A stretch of DNA of 64,000 nt from Myroides albus. Lineage in GTDB: Bacteria; Bacteroidota; Bacteroidia; Flavobacteriales; Flavobacteriaceae. The stretch is taken from the NCBI RefSeq assembly GCF_009711045.1, contig NZ_WMJX01000010.1, positions 42,442 through 106,441 on the forward strand, in the 5' to 3' direction. A program made the position numbers and the translations under genes. The notes beneath the pieces are model-generated. The model made no database searches, was not told the origin of the DNA, and saw only the letters and a program-made list of their open reading frames with translations. Shown piece after piece: positions 27,032-37,002 of this stretch. Position 1 is the first letter of the stretch; each line of letters begins with the position of its first letter.

Positions 27032-27847
27032 TTACATCCCATAAACATCGCGTAAAAAAGTCAATTTTTGAACTGCCCCTTCATACAACATTAAATAATC
27101 GCCTTTTATCTCATAGCGATCACAATTATCCAATACAGCGAGTAACTCTTTCTCTTTTTGATACATCTCAGTTACATATTCTGGCGATAAGATTATTTTA
27201 AAAAAAACAGAATCACCTTCACATCTTAAATCCCCATAAATCATATGATTACCGCCACTGCCTGAAAAACTTCTTGTATTAATATCAATGCAAATCAACG
27301 GTATCTGATTTATACCCAATTCTTCCACTCTCTTTCCTTCGTATGACTGAAAAATCCAGTTACCCGAAAGTGAATTGTCATACAAATAATGACCAAAACA
27401 AGCGAAGTCAACAGAGTCATCTTGCAATTCTTGCTTTTTCACTAAACTTACAGCTACTGAATGATCAAAACGTCCATCTAGAAAATCACGAGCTGTCTCG
27501 TCTTCATAGATCACAATTTCTATTTCCTCGTGTTTTGTTGAAGACTTATAAACACGGCTCTCTCCCTCTATCAAAGGTTCAACAAATGGAAAGATAATCT
27601 TTTGATTGGGCTTAGAACTTGAATATACTATACCTTTTTTACTTATTGCAATGGCTTGCAATGAATCTTGAGCTACAGCTTTAAAAAATGTTCCATCCAA
27701 ATCATTCTTATTCAGTAAATCCATTTGTTTAGATGTACTGTCCTTACTATTTTTTTCTCTTGACTGCTCCATCCCACAAGATGGAAACAGAGAAACTGTC
27801 AACGCCAAAATCATAATTTCCCTTTTATTTACAACTTTAAGAATCAA
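27032..27847 (-). CDS. Predicted lipoprotein of unknown function
   Basis: The 271-residue protein has a signal peptide and lipobox (SLFPSCG), so it is probably anchored in the membrane by that Cys. The frame begins at TTG (27847), which gives a basic n-region (NKRE) before the hydrophobic stretch. An ATG at 27814 would leave a very short signal without basic residues, so I prefer TTG but am unsure. The mature part has no motif I recognise. It is beta-rich and may be a small solute-binding or lipocalin-like fold. It stands alone. Confidence 0.65.
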   Translation of the reverse strand: MILKVVNKREIMILALTVSLFPSCGMEQSREKNSKDSTSKQMDLLNKNDLDGTFFKAVAQDSLQAIAISKKGIVYSSSKPNQKIIFPFVEPLIEGESRVYKSSTKHEEIEIVIYEDETARDFLDGRFDHSVAVSLVKKQELQDDSVDFACFGHYLYDNSLSGNWIFQSYEGKRVEELGINQIPLICIDINTRSFSGSGGNHMIYGDLRCEGDSVFFKIILSPEYVTEMYQKEKELLAVLDNCDRYEIKGDYLMLYEGAVQKLTFLRDVYGM

Positions 27848-28508
27848 AGGCTATACCAAAAAAATACATTATCGACTAATTAACATTTTTTAAGTTAACA
27901 TTTACCTCCTAAAACTGCATTATTCCTAACTTTACCTTCTTAAAAAAAACGTTGCAAAGATACGACTATAATAAAAAAGTATATAATACTTTATATTAAT
28001 ATTATGACAATTTTCAGACTTATTTATTCTCTTTTAATCCCGAATAAATTATCTATTTTACAATTTTATCTCTTGAGATTTAAACTATTGTAATACCTCT
28101 ATTTACTTTTCTCTTTTATTCACAAGAATCTTCCATCCTATAGTAAAAAATCACCAACTATTTTTTATCATATACGTCATTACTTTTATACTTAAATCAA
28201 CTAAAATTCAATATTTTTCAATTCTTTTTTTCCAACAAAAAACCTCTTTTTTGAAAAAAAAGCCCAACCAAAGAGAAATCATTTTGACGTATTTGTAGAA
28301 ACACAAGTTTTCTACTATTTTTTAGTACTCTATTTCCAACCTATCAAACAAGCTTACTAATGCTATTTAATCTTTCCTTATTTAAAAATTGGCAAAATTG
28401 AATATCTTGTTCGGATAGTGATTGCAAACTAACATTACAAAATTGTTACGAAACAAATTAAAAATAAGATACACTCAACAAGTCGCTAACTAAGGAAAAA
28501 CCTTCTCC
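27848..28508. other. AT-rich gap between the lipoprotein and MocR genes
   Basis: These 660 bases are strongly AT-rich with long A and T runs. No coding frame or repeat family is apparent. One TATCTTTG box (minus strand, 27955-27962) is the only recognisable element. The 3' flank (28492-28508) forms a weak hairpin against the MocR stop codon. Confidence 0.5.
27955..27962 (-). promoter_or_regulatory. Possible -7 box for the lipoprotein gene
   Basis: The minus strand reads TATCTTTG, an exact TAnnTTTG match, 108 bases before the lipoprotein start, giving a long leader. Confidence 0.35.
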
Positions 28509-29951
28509 TTATCCATTGTCAGGTATTGTCTCTTTAAAACAATTCGCTAATGCTATTATCCCCAACTTCATTTCTTCCTCCTCGAGATTACCAAAGCTCA
28601 ATCTAAAACCAACAGACTTATTGTCAAAACTATAACTTATTGAAGAAATTAATTTTATACCCTTATCAAAAACACTTTGTTCAAACACCTTGTGATTAAA
28701 TCCTGTTTTATATTCCAACCAGAAAGCCAGTCCACCTTCAGGTACACTATAATTCACATAGTCTTTCAAGTAGCGCTCTATTAAGTCTTTCATTGTATCC
28801 CTTCTCTGATTGTATATTTGAGAGACCTTTCTCAAGTGTTTCTTAATCGTGCCTTCTTGAATCAATTGCAATACAGCTTGCTCCATGATAACATCTCCTT
28901 GCACATCAATTAATTTGCGAAGGTTGCCTATTTGCCTCAATAGCTCTTGATTCTTTGTTACCAAATACCCAATTCTCAATGCAGGTGCAACTACTTTGCT
29001 CAATGTTCCTATATAGATATAATCTCTCAATCCCTTATTACTACAAAGGGGCATTACAGGTCGATACCCATAGTGAAACTCATTATCATAATCATCCTCT
29101 ATAATTGTAAAATTATGCTCATTACTCAAAGCTATTAACTCTAATCGCCTTTTTGTACTCATAACTACAGTAGTTGGATATTGGTGGTGTGGAGTGGTAT
29201 ATACTGCTTTAACACCTTTGTACTTATTCAAAATTTGAGACACCTCATCCACCTTCAAACCCTCTTTATCAACACCAACACTCAAAAGAGTTACTCCAAC
29301 AGTCTCGAATGCTTGCCATGCTGGCTTATACCCCAAATCTTCGACAATGACAATATCTCCCTTTTTCCACAGACAATGAGCTAATAAGTATAACGCCATT
29401 TGGCTGCCTCTTGTAATACAAATGTGATCTGCTTGAACATACATACTCCTTTGATGATTAAGCATATCTGCTATAGCCTGACGAAAATCACGTTGTCCAT
29501 AAGTATCCGCATATCCCATTAATTGCCACTTGGCTTTTCTTTTAAATATTTTTCGATACGCCCTTGCTAACTCGTCTACTGGTGCTAAGCGACTATCTGA
29601 ATGACCATCATTAAAATTAATCCAATATGATTTATCTTCTAAATTTTTTATTATATCTGAATTCTTTTCTTTTTTAAAGGGATCTAAAACAGGGAGTTCT
29701 TCAGCTACAAATGTGCCTCTCCTTTCTTTACTATCTAACCATTTTTCTGCAATCAGGACATTCAGTGCTTCTACAACCGTATTTCGGTTAACTCCAATCT
29801 CTGCTGCAAGAACTCGACTTCCTGGCAAAGCCGTACCTGATTTTAATCTACCTAAGGTTATGTCCTGTATGATAGCATCTGCTATTTGAAGGTAAATAGG
29901 TTTATCTAAGGTACCATCTATTTCAATATTCAATTTCCAAGGTCTTAACAT
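28509..29951 (-). CDS. MocR/PdxR-type regulator (GntR HTH fused to aminotransferase)
   Basis: The 480-residue protein joins a GntR winged HTH (residues ~18-85; GSRVLAAEIGVNRNTVVEAL) to a fold-type I aminotransferase domain (~110-470). The PLP Schiff-base lysine is Lys319 in IGTLSKVVAPALRIG, and the Asp of EDDYDNEF contacts the cofactor. MocR proteins use PLP or an aminotransferase adduct as effector; PdxR members control PLP synthesis. It is divergent from a GNAT gene, and a PLP-binding YggS gene follows that one. This makes a vitamin B6 or amino-acid link plausible but unproven. Confidence 0.92.
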   Translation of the reverse strand: MLRPWKLNIEIDGTLDKPIYLQIADAIIQDITLGRLKSGTALPGSRVLAAEIGVNRNTVVEALNVLIAEKWLDSKERRGTFVAEELPVLDPFKKEKNSDIIKNLEDKSYWINFNDGHSDSRLAPVDELARAYRKIFKRKAKWQLMGYADTYGQRDFRQAIADMLNHQRSMYVQADHICITRGSQMALYLLAHCLWKKGDIVIVEDLGYKPAWQAFETVGVTLLSVGVDKEGLKVDEVSQILNKYKGVKAVYTTPHHQYPTTVVMSTKRRLELIALSNEHNFTIIEDDYDNEFHYGYRPVMPLCSNKGLRDYIYIGTLSKVVAPALRIGYLVTKNQELLRQIGNLRKLIDVQGDVIMEQAVLQLIQEGTIKKHLRKVSQIYNQRRDTMKDLIERYLKDYVNYSVPEGGLAFWLEYKTGFNHKVFEQSVFDKGIKLISSISYSFDNKSVGFRLSFGNLEEEEMKLGIIALANCFKETIPDNG

Positions 29952-30005
29952 CTGGACTACTTATTTATATTAAAACTGTATCATTATAGTGGTCCAAATA
30001 TAAAA

Positions 30006-30013
30006 TACTTTTG
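30006..30013 (+). promoter_or_regulatory. -7 box for the GNAT gene
   Basis: TACTTTTG fits TAnnTTTG, 33 bases before the chosen ATG at 30047. This placement argues against the upstream in-frame ATG at 30011, which overlaps the box. Confidence 0.5.
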
Positions 30014-30046
30014 CGTAGTATAATCAATTATTCAACATTTAATAAC

Positions 30047-30493
30047 ATGAATTTTAAAATCCGAAAAGCTAATCTTGAAGATTTGCAAGAACTAAGTCAA
30101 CTGTTCAATGAGTACAGAGTTTTTTATCGTCAAGTAAGCAACCTTGAGCGCAGTATGGAGTTCATAAAGAATCGACTACTAAATAATGAATCAGATGTAT
30201 TTATTGCTCTTGTTGAAGACAAAGTAGTTGGCTTTGTTCAACTATACAAATTATTCCACTACATCAAATTAGAGAAGCAATGGTTATTAAGTGATCTCTA
30301 TGTACAACCCGAATATAGAGGAAAAGGGATTTCCATAGGATTAATAGATCGCAGTAAAGAATGGTGTATAGAAACAGGTGCTTGTGGTCTAATGCTGGAA
30401 ACAGAAAAAACAAACCACATTGGGAATACGCTATACCCAAAATGTGGATTTTTACACGACGAGGGACACAATTACTACCATTGGTGGAGATAA
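30047..30493 (+). CDS. GNAT-family N-acetyltransferase
   Basis: The protein has 148 residues from the ATG at 30047. An earlier in-frame ATG at 30011 sits on the promoter-like box and gives a non-conserved extension. It has the GNAT core: FKIRKANLEDLQEL at the start, SDLYVQPEYRGKGISIGLID as acetyl-CoA motif A, and GCGFLHDEGHNYYHW-like end strands. The substrate is unknown. Because it is divergent from the MocR regulator, it is the most obvious candidate target of that regulator. Confidence 0.88.
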   Translation: MNFKIRKANLEDLQELSQLFNEYRVFYRQVSNLERSMEFIKNRLLNNESDVFIALVEDKVVGFVQLYKLFHYIKLEKQWLLSDLYVQPEYRGKGISIGLIDRSKEWCIETGACGLMLETEKTNHIGNTLYPKCGFLHDEGHNYYHWWR

Positions 30494-30553
30494 TCTCACA
30501 GTGATAGCGTATCTTTATTCTATTGCTACACACAATGTAAAAATCAAACTACG

Positions 30554-31285
30554 ATGAAAGAAAATATTCTCAATAATTTAAAAGCCATATCGAATAGAAT
30601 TCAACTTGCTTGTCTAAAATCAAATAGAGATCCCCGAGATGTTAAATTGTTATTAGCAACAAAAACTGTTCGCGCTGAAGACATTAAAATAGCTATTGAA
30701 GCAGGCTTCCACTTAATTGGAGAAAACAAAGTTCAAGAAGTAAAAGAAAAGTTCGAAATCCTTTCGACAGTAGAGCATCAAAAGCATTTTATCGGTCACT
30801 TGCAAACAAATAAAATCAAGGATATCCTCAAATACGATGTTAACTGTATACAATCCTTAGACCGCATTGATTTGGCAGAAAAGCTACATCAACGTCTATC
30901 TAAAGAGAATAAAACAATAGATGTATTCATACAAGTGAATACTTCTAATGAAGAGAGTAAATTCGGTATTTCACCAGAAGATGCTGTCGAATTTACAAAG
31001 CAAGTAGCACAATTTGACACTTTGAAGATAAAGGGCTTAATGACAATTGGATTATTTAGTGCTGAGGATGAAAAAGTAAGGGTTTGTTTTAAACTTTTAA
31101 AGAAAATTCAAATGCAAATTAACGAACTCCATATTCCCGACGTAAAAGTCAACGAACTCTCAATGGGAATGAGCAACGACTTGGAAATAGCTATAGAGGA
31201 AGGAGCGACAATTATTCGCGTTGGAACTGCTATTTTTGGGCAGAGAATCTACCCAGATAGTTACTATTGGAATGAAAGTAAATAA
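30554..31285 (+). CDS. YggS/PLPBP-family pyridoxal phosphate homeostasis protein
   Basis: The 243-residue protein has the alanine racemase-like TIM barrel with the PLP lysine Lys37 (LLATKTVR), [15 protein letters not shown], and the phosphate-binding [13 protein letters not shown] near residue 207. The family binds PLP without known catalysis and buffers PLP pools. It is followed by a strong bidirectional terminator. Its neighbourhood with a MocR regulator fits B6 homeostasis. Confidence 0.94.
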   Translation: MKENILNNLKAISNRIQLACLKSNRDPRDVKLLLATKTVRAEDIKIAIEAGFHLIGENKVQEVKEKFEILSTVEHQKHFIGHLQTNKIKDILKYDVNCIQSLDRIDLAEKLHQRLSKENKTIDVFIQVNTSNEESKFGISPEDAVEFTKQVAQFDTLKIKGLMTIGLFSAEDEKVRVCFKLLKKIQMQINELHIPDVKVNELSMGMSNDLEIAIEEGATIIRVGTAIFGQRIYPDSYYWNESK

Positions 31286-31295
31286 TGGTATAAAT

Positions 31296-31334
31296 AAAAA
31301 GATGCAATAATTAAACACTATTGCATCTTTTTAC
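31296..31334. terminator. Bidirectional terminator between yggS-like gene and corA
   Basis: AAAAAGATGCAATA pairs with TATTGCATCTTTTT around a 9-base loop. A- and T-runs on both sides let it serve the plus-strand PLP gene and the minus-strand corA. Confidence 0.85.
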
Positions 31335-31340
31335 TTTTAA

Positions 31341-32468
31341 CTAAAACCACTTTCGCCATTTAATATACCCAATCATTAAGATGACGATAACAAGCATGGC
31401 TAACAAAGTAAAGTAATATCCATTTGGATCTTTGAGCTCTGGCATATTCTCAAAATTCATCCCATACACTCCTACAATAAAAGTTAGAGGAATAAATATA
31501 ACAGAGACGATAGTCAAGACTTTCATGATTTCGTTCATTCGATTACTCTGCGAAGAAAAAAAGTAATTCGTGGCACTATCTAACTTATTCAAATTGTATT
31601 CAATCTGATCTAAGATTTCATTCGATTTATATTGTAAACGCTCAAAAAAGGCGATACTCGATCTGCTTATAATTGCTTTTCCAGAGCTTTTTTCATGCTG
31701 TGTTCTTAAATTATACAGAACCTCTCTCAAGGGAATTACTGCGCGCTTAATATCATTCAACTCTTGCGTATACTCCTCAATTCGTATGATTATCTCTTTC
31801 TGATATTGCACACGAGCTTCTACTAAAACCTTCTCTACATTGTCTTCAACCATATCAAGAGTAACCAAAAAGCTATCCATCAATGAATCCATTAACCCAT
31901 ATAGTAAATAGCCTGCATCTCTTTTTCTAACTTGACCAATTTTCAGTCGAATACGCTCGCGAATTAAATTAAAAAAATCTCCCTTTTTCTCTTGGAAAGA
32001 CAAAAGGATATTTTCTTTTAGGATAAAACTTATCTGCTCGACATTAACATAAACATCATCTACAGTATAAGGCAAAATTGCTTTGACACTAAAAAACATC
32101 GTCTCATCAAGCTCCTCAACTCTTGTTCTACGCGCAAAGTTTAAAATTTCTGCCATGATATAATTTTCAATAGCAAAGAAACTACCCACTTCTTTTAACA
32201 AGTCAATATCGTGTAATCCATGTAAGTTAAACCACTTAATTGCATTGGGATTCGATTTTTTAAGCACCTCTTCAATTTCACTCAAGCTCAAGTCATTGTA
32301 TTCTTCAAAACTATCCTCATCATATACGAATAACTGCATACTAATTGGTACTTCAGGAAAAGCACCAGAATATTCAAGAGAATTTGGTTGAAGTTTTCTT
32401 ATTTTCTTATATTTAACTCGTCCCACAATATTAATTTTGTTTAAAAGGTTTATGATAATTAACTTCAC
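31341..32468 (-). CDS. corA: CorA-family magnesium/cobalt transporter
   Basis: The 375-residue protein has the long cytoplasmic alpha/beta and helical domain of CorA. Two C-terminal membrane helices follow, with the selectivity motif YGMNFENM at the end of the first, and a basic tail (IKWRKWF). It forms pentameric Mg2+ channels in the inner membrane. The frame starts at GTG (32468); another GTG 15 codons in is possible. It is divergent from hutI, with only 35 bases between starts, so their promoters must overlap. Confidence 0.93.
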   Translation of the reverse strand: MKLIIINLLNKINIVGRVKYKKIRKLQPNSLEYSGAFPEVPISMQLFVYDEDSFEEYNDLSLSEIEEVLKKSNPNAIKWFNLHGLHDIDLLKEVGSFFAIENYIMAEILNFARRTRVEELDETMFFSVKAILPYTVDDVYVNVEQISFILKENILLSFQEKKGDFFNLIRERIRLKIGQVRKRDAGYLLYGLMDSLMDSFLVTLDMVEDNVEKVLVEARVQYQKEIIIRIEEYTQELNDIKRAVIPLREVLYNLRTQHEKSSGKAIISRSSIAFFERLQYKSNEILDQIEYNLNKLDSATNYFFSSQSNRMNEIMKVLTIVSVIFIPLTFIVGVYGMNFENMPELKDPNGYYFTLLAMLVIVILMIGYIKWRKWF

Positions 32469-32503
32469 GAACTATAAATAACTTCTTAGAGATACAATAG
32501 CAA

Positions 32504-33760
32504 ATGAAACTATTAATCAAAAATATAAAAGAATTACTTCAAATCAGAGAACAACATGTAGATAAATTAGCAGGAGAGCAGATGAAAACACTTCCTAAGC
32601 TTGAGAATGCTTATCTTATTGTTAAAGATGAAGATATCATTGACTATGGTCCTATGGCAGATTTACCTCAAAATGTAGTCTTTGACCAAATCATAGATGC
32701 AACTGGTAAGACCGTTTTACCAAGTTGGGTGGATAGTCATACACACATAGTTTACGCTGGAAACAGAGAACTTGAGTTTGTAGACAGGATAAATGGCTTG
32801 AGTTATGAAGAAATTTTTAACAGAGGTGGCGGAATACTAAATTCTGCTAAAAAATTACAAGAAACTTCAGAAGAAGATTTGTATAACCAATCCAAAAAGC
32901 GATTAGAAGAAATTATTCAGTTAGGTACTGGTGCAGTTGAAATTAAATCAGGTTATGGATTAACACTTGAATCTGAGCTAAAAATGCTTAGAGTAATAAA
33001 AAAACTAAAAGAGAACTACCCTATTGAAATTAGAGCTACATTCTTAGGAGCTCATGCTTTTCCAGCTGAATACAAAGAGAACCACCAAGGATACATTGAT
33101 TTAATGATTAACGAAATGATCCCAGCAATAGCAAAAGAAAAACTGGCTGATTTCATTGACGCTTTCTTAGAAACTGGTTATTTTTCACCGGAAGAAACTG
33201 AAAAAATTATTCAAGTGGGTAAAGAATATGGTATGGTAGCCAAAGTACACGTAAATCAATTTACTGCAATTGGAGGAATTAAAACCTGTGTAGAGAATAA
33301 TGCATTATCTGTTGATCACTTGGAAATTGTAACGGATGAAGATATCGCTATTTTAAAAGATAGCAAAACAATGCCTGTCGCACTTCCGACCTGTTCATTC
33401 TTTATATCTATTCCTTATACCCCAGCACGTAAAATGATTGATGCAGGCCTACCACTGGCATTAGCTTCAGATTCCAATCCTGGGACGACTCCTTCCGGAA
33501 ATATGAATTTCGTTGTTTCAACTGCTTGTATAAAAATGAAGATGACACCTGAAGAAGCTATTAATGCAGCTACAATTAATGGAGCGTATGCTATGGGAGT
33601 AGAAAGAGATTACGGAAGTATTACCAAGGGAAAAAAAGCAAGCTTAATAATCACCAAGCCACTAAATTCATTCTATGAATTGCCATATGCATTTGGTTCA
33701 AATCTAATTGATCAAGTGATCTTAAAAGGAAAAACGCAATTGTTTAAACAAAATAACTAA
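32504..33760 (+). CDS. hutI: Imidazolonepropionase
   Basis: The 418-residue amidohydrolase has the metal-binding His79-x-His81 (VDSHTHIVYAG), the conserved GGGILNSAKKLQ loop, KSGYGLT, and a later Asp in ASDSNPGT. It hydrolyses imidazolone-5-propionate to N-formimino-glutamate in histidine degradation. It is 11 bases ahead of hutG. hutU, the preceding step, is not in the window. Confidence 0.95.
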   Translation: MKLLIKNIKELLQIREQHVDKLAGEQMKTLPKLENAYLIVKDEDIIDYGPMADLPQNVVFDQIIDATGKTVLPSWVDSHTHIVYAGNRELEFVDRINGLSYEEIFNRGGGILNSAKKLQETSEEDLYNQSKKRLEEIIQLGTGAVEIKSGYGLTLESELKMLRVIKKLKENYPIEIRATFLGAHAFPAEYKENHQGYIDLMINEMIPAIAKEKLADFIDAFLETGYFSPEETEKIIQVGKEYGMVAKVHVNQFTAIGGIKTCVENNALSVDHLEIVTDEDIAILKDSKTMPVALPTCSFFISIPYTPARKMIDAGLPLALASDSNPGTTPSGNMNFVVSTACIKMKMTPEEAINAATINGAYAMGVERDYGSITKGKKASLIITKPLNSFYELPYAFGSNLIDQVILKGKTQLFKQNN

Positions 33761-33771
33761 GACACAATTTT

Positions 33772-34815
33772 ATGTCAAGTACAAAACTAAAACTTCTCTC
33801 TAAAAGCGAATTAATTTCACTTACTAATTTTAGAAATGGTGAAATTAAATTCGGTGAACGCGTTCGCTTATTAGAATCTCCAAGTTGTTGGGAAGAAGAG
33901 CTAAAAACGCATGAAAGCAAATACGTAGTTCTTGGAATCCCTGAAGATATTGGTGTCAAAGCAAATCTTGGTAGACCTGGTGCTGACTCAGCTTGGCAAA
34001 CCTTCTTAAGTTCCTTTTTAAACATTCAACACAATCGCTTTTGTAAAGGGAGCTGGATTACTATTCTTGGTCATTTAAATTTTGAACAAGAACTAAAGGA
34101 AGCTGCATTATTAGATGCAAGTATTAAAGAGCAACGTAAACGATTATTTGAATTAGTACAAATAATCGACAAAGAAGTTTCACACATCATCAGCAAGATT
34201 GTAGCCGCAAATAAAATTCCTATTGTCATAGGTGGTGGTCACAATAATGCTTATGGCAATATAAAAGGTAGTGCCTTGGCAAAAGGAAAAGCTATCAACG
34301 CTATTAACTTTGACGCACATACAGACTTTAGACCGTTAGAAGGTAGACACAGTGGTAATGGTTTTTCTTATGCCTTTGAAGAAGGTTTTTTGAAAAACTA
34401 TTTCATCTTTGGGTTACACGAAAACTATACCTCTAAATCTGTTTTCTCTGAGATCAAAGCACATGCAGAAAGAGTAAAGTACAACACTTTTGAACAAATA
34501 AGGATTCGAAAAGAGAAATCATTTGAAACTGAGTTAGTCACAGCACAAAAACACATTGAGTATGCTCCTTATGGAATAGAAATAGATTTAGATGCTATTC
34601 CTTTAGTGGCGAGTAGTGCTATATCTCCTGCTGGTTTCTCTTCAGAAAAATTGCGCCAGTTTATACACTTTTTTGGGAAGTCAAAAAATGTAACTTATTT
34701 ACATATATGTGAAGGAGCTCCATCTTTAGATTTTCCTACAAACAACCATTTAGTTGGCAAATTAATAGCTTATTTAGTAACTGATTTTATTAAATCAAAC
34801 TCAGAAAAAATATAA
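33772..34815 (+). CDS. hutG: Formimidoylglutamase (arginase family)
   Basis: The 347-residue ureohydrolase has manganese ligands in the arginase pattern: GGGHNNAYG (His157), NFDAHTDFR (Asp181, His183, Asp185) and EIDLDAI. It splits N-formimino-glutamate into glutamate and formamide. Its position directly after hutI supports formimidoylglutamase over arginase or agmatinase. The stop codon is only 2 bases before the start of the response regulator gene. Confidence 0.92.
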   Translation: MSSTKLKLLSKSELISLTNFRNGEIKFGERVRLLESPSCWEEELKTHESKYVVLGIPEDIGVKANLGRPGADSAWQTFLSSFLNIQHNRFCKGSWITILGHLNFEQELKEAALLDASIKEQRKRLFELVQIIDKEVSHIISKIVAANKIPIVIGGGHNNAYGNIKGSALAKGKAINAINFDAHTDFRPLEGRHSGNGFSYAFEEGFLKNYFIFGLHENYTSKSVFSEIKAHAERVKYNTFEQIRIRKEKSFETELVTAQKHIEYAPYGIEIDLDAIPLVASSAISPAGFSSEKLRQFIHFFGKSKNVTYLHICEGAPSLDFPTNNHLVGKLIAYLVTDFIKSNSEKI

Positions 34816-34817
34816 TT

Positions 34818-35492
34818 GTGAATATATTATTAGTAGAAGATGACAGTAGAATAAGCGAGTTCATCATTAAGGGTTTGGAAGAAAATGGAATGCGCGTACA
34901 ACTTGCCTCTACTGGAGAAAAAGCAAGAGAACTCATTATGCAAAATGATTGGGACTTAATATTAATGGATATTATGCTTCCTGGAATTGACGGTATACAA
35001 TTGACAAAAATGATTCGCTTTAAGAAAAACTACACCCCTATACTAATATTAAGTGCTTTAAGTGATACTAATGATAAAATAGAAGCCCTCGACAATGGTG
35101 CAGATGACTACTTAACAAAGCCTTTTCACTTCAATGAGTTACTTTCTCGCATAAATGCATTAACGCGTAGAACAAAGTTTAACTACGAAAACAGAGAAGT
35201 ATTTTTTATCTGTAGGGATATTAAACTTGAACCTGAGAAGCATTTGGTAACACAAAATGGGAAGCAAGTAGATCTTTCGCCAAGAGAGTATAAACTGCTA
35301 TTATACCTTTTAGAAAACAAAGACAAAGTAGTTTCAAGAACCCAGATCCTCGAGCGTGTTTGGGGCATTCAATATGACACCAATACAAATGTTGTCGATG
35401 TTTACATTTCTTATCTCCGAAGTAAATTGGATGAATCCAAAGGTAAACTCATACACACCATTAAAGGAACAGGATATATGTTACAAGACTAA
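34818..35492 (+). CDS. OmpR-family response regulator
   Basis: The 224-residue protein has a receiver domain (residues 1-115) with Asp8, Asp9, the phosphoacceptor Asp51 (LILMDIMLPG) and the conserved Lys in LTKPFHF. A winged-helix DNA-binding domain (~128-222) follows, ending RSKLDESKGKLIHTIKGTGY. The start is GTG, since MNILLVEDD is the exact conserved N terminus. It begins 2 bases after hutG and 8 before its kinase, so it is cotranscribed with histidine degradation genes. What it controls is unknown; the OmpR type is common for envelope or metal stress. Confidence 0.94.
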   Translation: MNILLVEDDSRISEFIIKGLEENGMRVQLASTGEKARELIMQNDWDLILMDIMLPGIDGIQLTKMIRFKKNYTPILILSALSDTNDKIEALDNGADDYLTKPFHFNELLSRINALTRRTKFNYENREVFFICRDIKLEPEKHLVTQNGKQVDLSPREYKLLLYLLENKDKVVSRTQILERVWGIQYDTNTNVVDVYISYLRSKLDESKGKLIHTIKGTGYMLQD

Positions 35493-35500
35493 ATTAGGTT

Positions 35501-36850
35501 ATGAAACTTCGCAAGCGCTTAACCCTTTATAGTACATTTACATTTGGAATAGTGTTTTTCATTACTTCCTTAGTCATTTTTATCGCCTTTTACCAAAAGA
35601 CGATGTACTCTACAATTTCCCAATTAAAAAACACAACCCTACTCTCTGGTATTTATTACCTTGAGCAAGATGAACTTCCTTCTTATGAACACTCAGCTAT
35701 AAAAGAAGAGTTTAGAGCGACAATACAAAGTGTAAATGTTGCAATATTCAACAACAAGAATAAAGTCGAGTACGGGCACTTATTGGGGGACGAAAATATA
35801 ACATCCGCTATATTGGAACTTGTTCGAAATAATAAAGAATACTACTTCACTACAAAAGACTATTTCTATCACGGTATCTTTTACCCTGATAATCAAGGAG
35901 ATTTTGTCGTCTTTATAAAAGAATCAAAAGAAGATTTTAACGAACAGCTAAGCAGCTTGGTACTTATCCTTCTCAGTGTCTTCACTTTGGGGATTATCAG
36001 CATTTACTTTTTAAGCAAATACCTATCAAATGTCGCTTATAAACCTTTCAAAAAGGTTATAGATCAAGTTAATTCAATAAACTTCAATAACTTTCAAGAA
36101 GGTATTGAAGTTCCTGACACAAAGGATGAATTAGCAGAATTAATCACAACTTATAACAAACTATTACACAGACTTTCAGAAGGTATTATCATACAAAAGA
36201 ACTTTATAAACTATGCCTCTCATGAATTTAAAACGCCACTAACTGCCATAAGTGGTAATCTTGAAGTATTTGCCCAAAAAGACAGAACACCTGAAGAATA
36301 CAAAAAAGTGGCAAATGACGCTTTAGAAAATGTCTATCGTATTGAAAGCATATTGAGTAATCTACTCCTATTGTCAGGACTAAACAATAAAGAGAATACA
36401 AAAGAAGAAATTAGAATTGACGAAGTTGTCTGGGATATTTTTGATGCACTTCAACCAAAAGTGAACAAGCTAAACACACAACTCAACTTACAGTTTGAAG
36501 TTAAAGATTTCAATATTCTAAAGATATACGGAAACCATACCTTAATACACTTAGCACTTTACAATATCATCGAAAACGCCGTTAAGTATTCGCAGAAAAA
36601 ACCTATCGACATCTCCCTACTTACAGATAACAATCGATTAAAACTCATTGTTAAAGACTATGGGAGAGGCATCGAACAAGATGACCTTCCTCTTGTTAGA
36701 CAAACGTTTTACAGAGGCAAAAATGTAGGCGATATTAAAGGGCATGGTATAGGTCTATCTCTGGCATTGCGCATTTTCGAACAGCACAATATAGAAGTTG
36801 ACATACAATCAAAAGCAGGTGAAGGTACTTGTATAACCCTCTTATTCTAA
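35501..36850 (+). CDS. Sensor histidine kinase
   Basis: The 449-residue protein has membrane segments at about 12-31 and 152-172 around a periplasmic sensor of about 120 residues, a HAMP-like linker (NVAYKPFKKVIDQV), then the dimerisation box with His241 (YASHEFKTPLTAI). The ATPase domain follows with N box IIENAVKYS, G1 YGRGIEQDDLP and G2 GHGIGLSLALRIF. It partners with the regulator 8 bases upstream. The sensor region has no motif I recognise, so the signal is unknown. Confidence 0.95.
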   Translation: MKLRKRLTLYSTFTFGIVFFITSLVIFIAFYQKTMYSTISQLKNTTLLSGIYYLEQDELPSYEHSAIKEEFRATIQSVNVAIFNNKNKVEYGHLLGDENITSAILELVRNNKEYYFTTKDYFYHGIFYPDNQGDFVVFIKESKEDFNEQLSSLVLILLSVFTLGIISIYFLSKYLSNVAYKPFKKVIDQVNSINFNNFQEGIEVPDTKDELAELITTYNKLLHRLSEGIIIQKNFINYASHEFKTPLTAISGNLEVFAQKDRTPEEYKKVANDALENVYRIESILSNLLLLSGLNNKENTKEEIRIDEVVWDIFDALQPKVNKLNTQLNLQFEVKDFNILKIYGNHTLIHLALYNIIENAVKYSQKKPIDISLLTDNNRLKLIVKDYGRGIEQDDLPLVRQTFYRGKNVGDIKGHGIGLSLALRIFEQHNIEVDIQSKAGEGTCITLLF

Positions 36851-37002
36851 AAACAAACGCAGTTAATCTATACATCATTTAAAAAAGTATAGACTACAAC
36901 TCCACTAAAGAATCACAAAATAAAAAAGTCTACTAATATTCCACACAAAGTAAGAACACTAATAAACTTTTCATATATCGTAGATGTAAACAAACTAATG
37001 TT

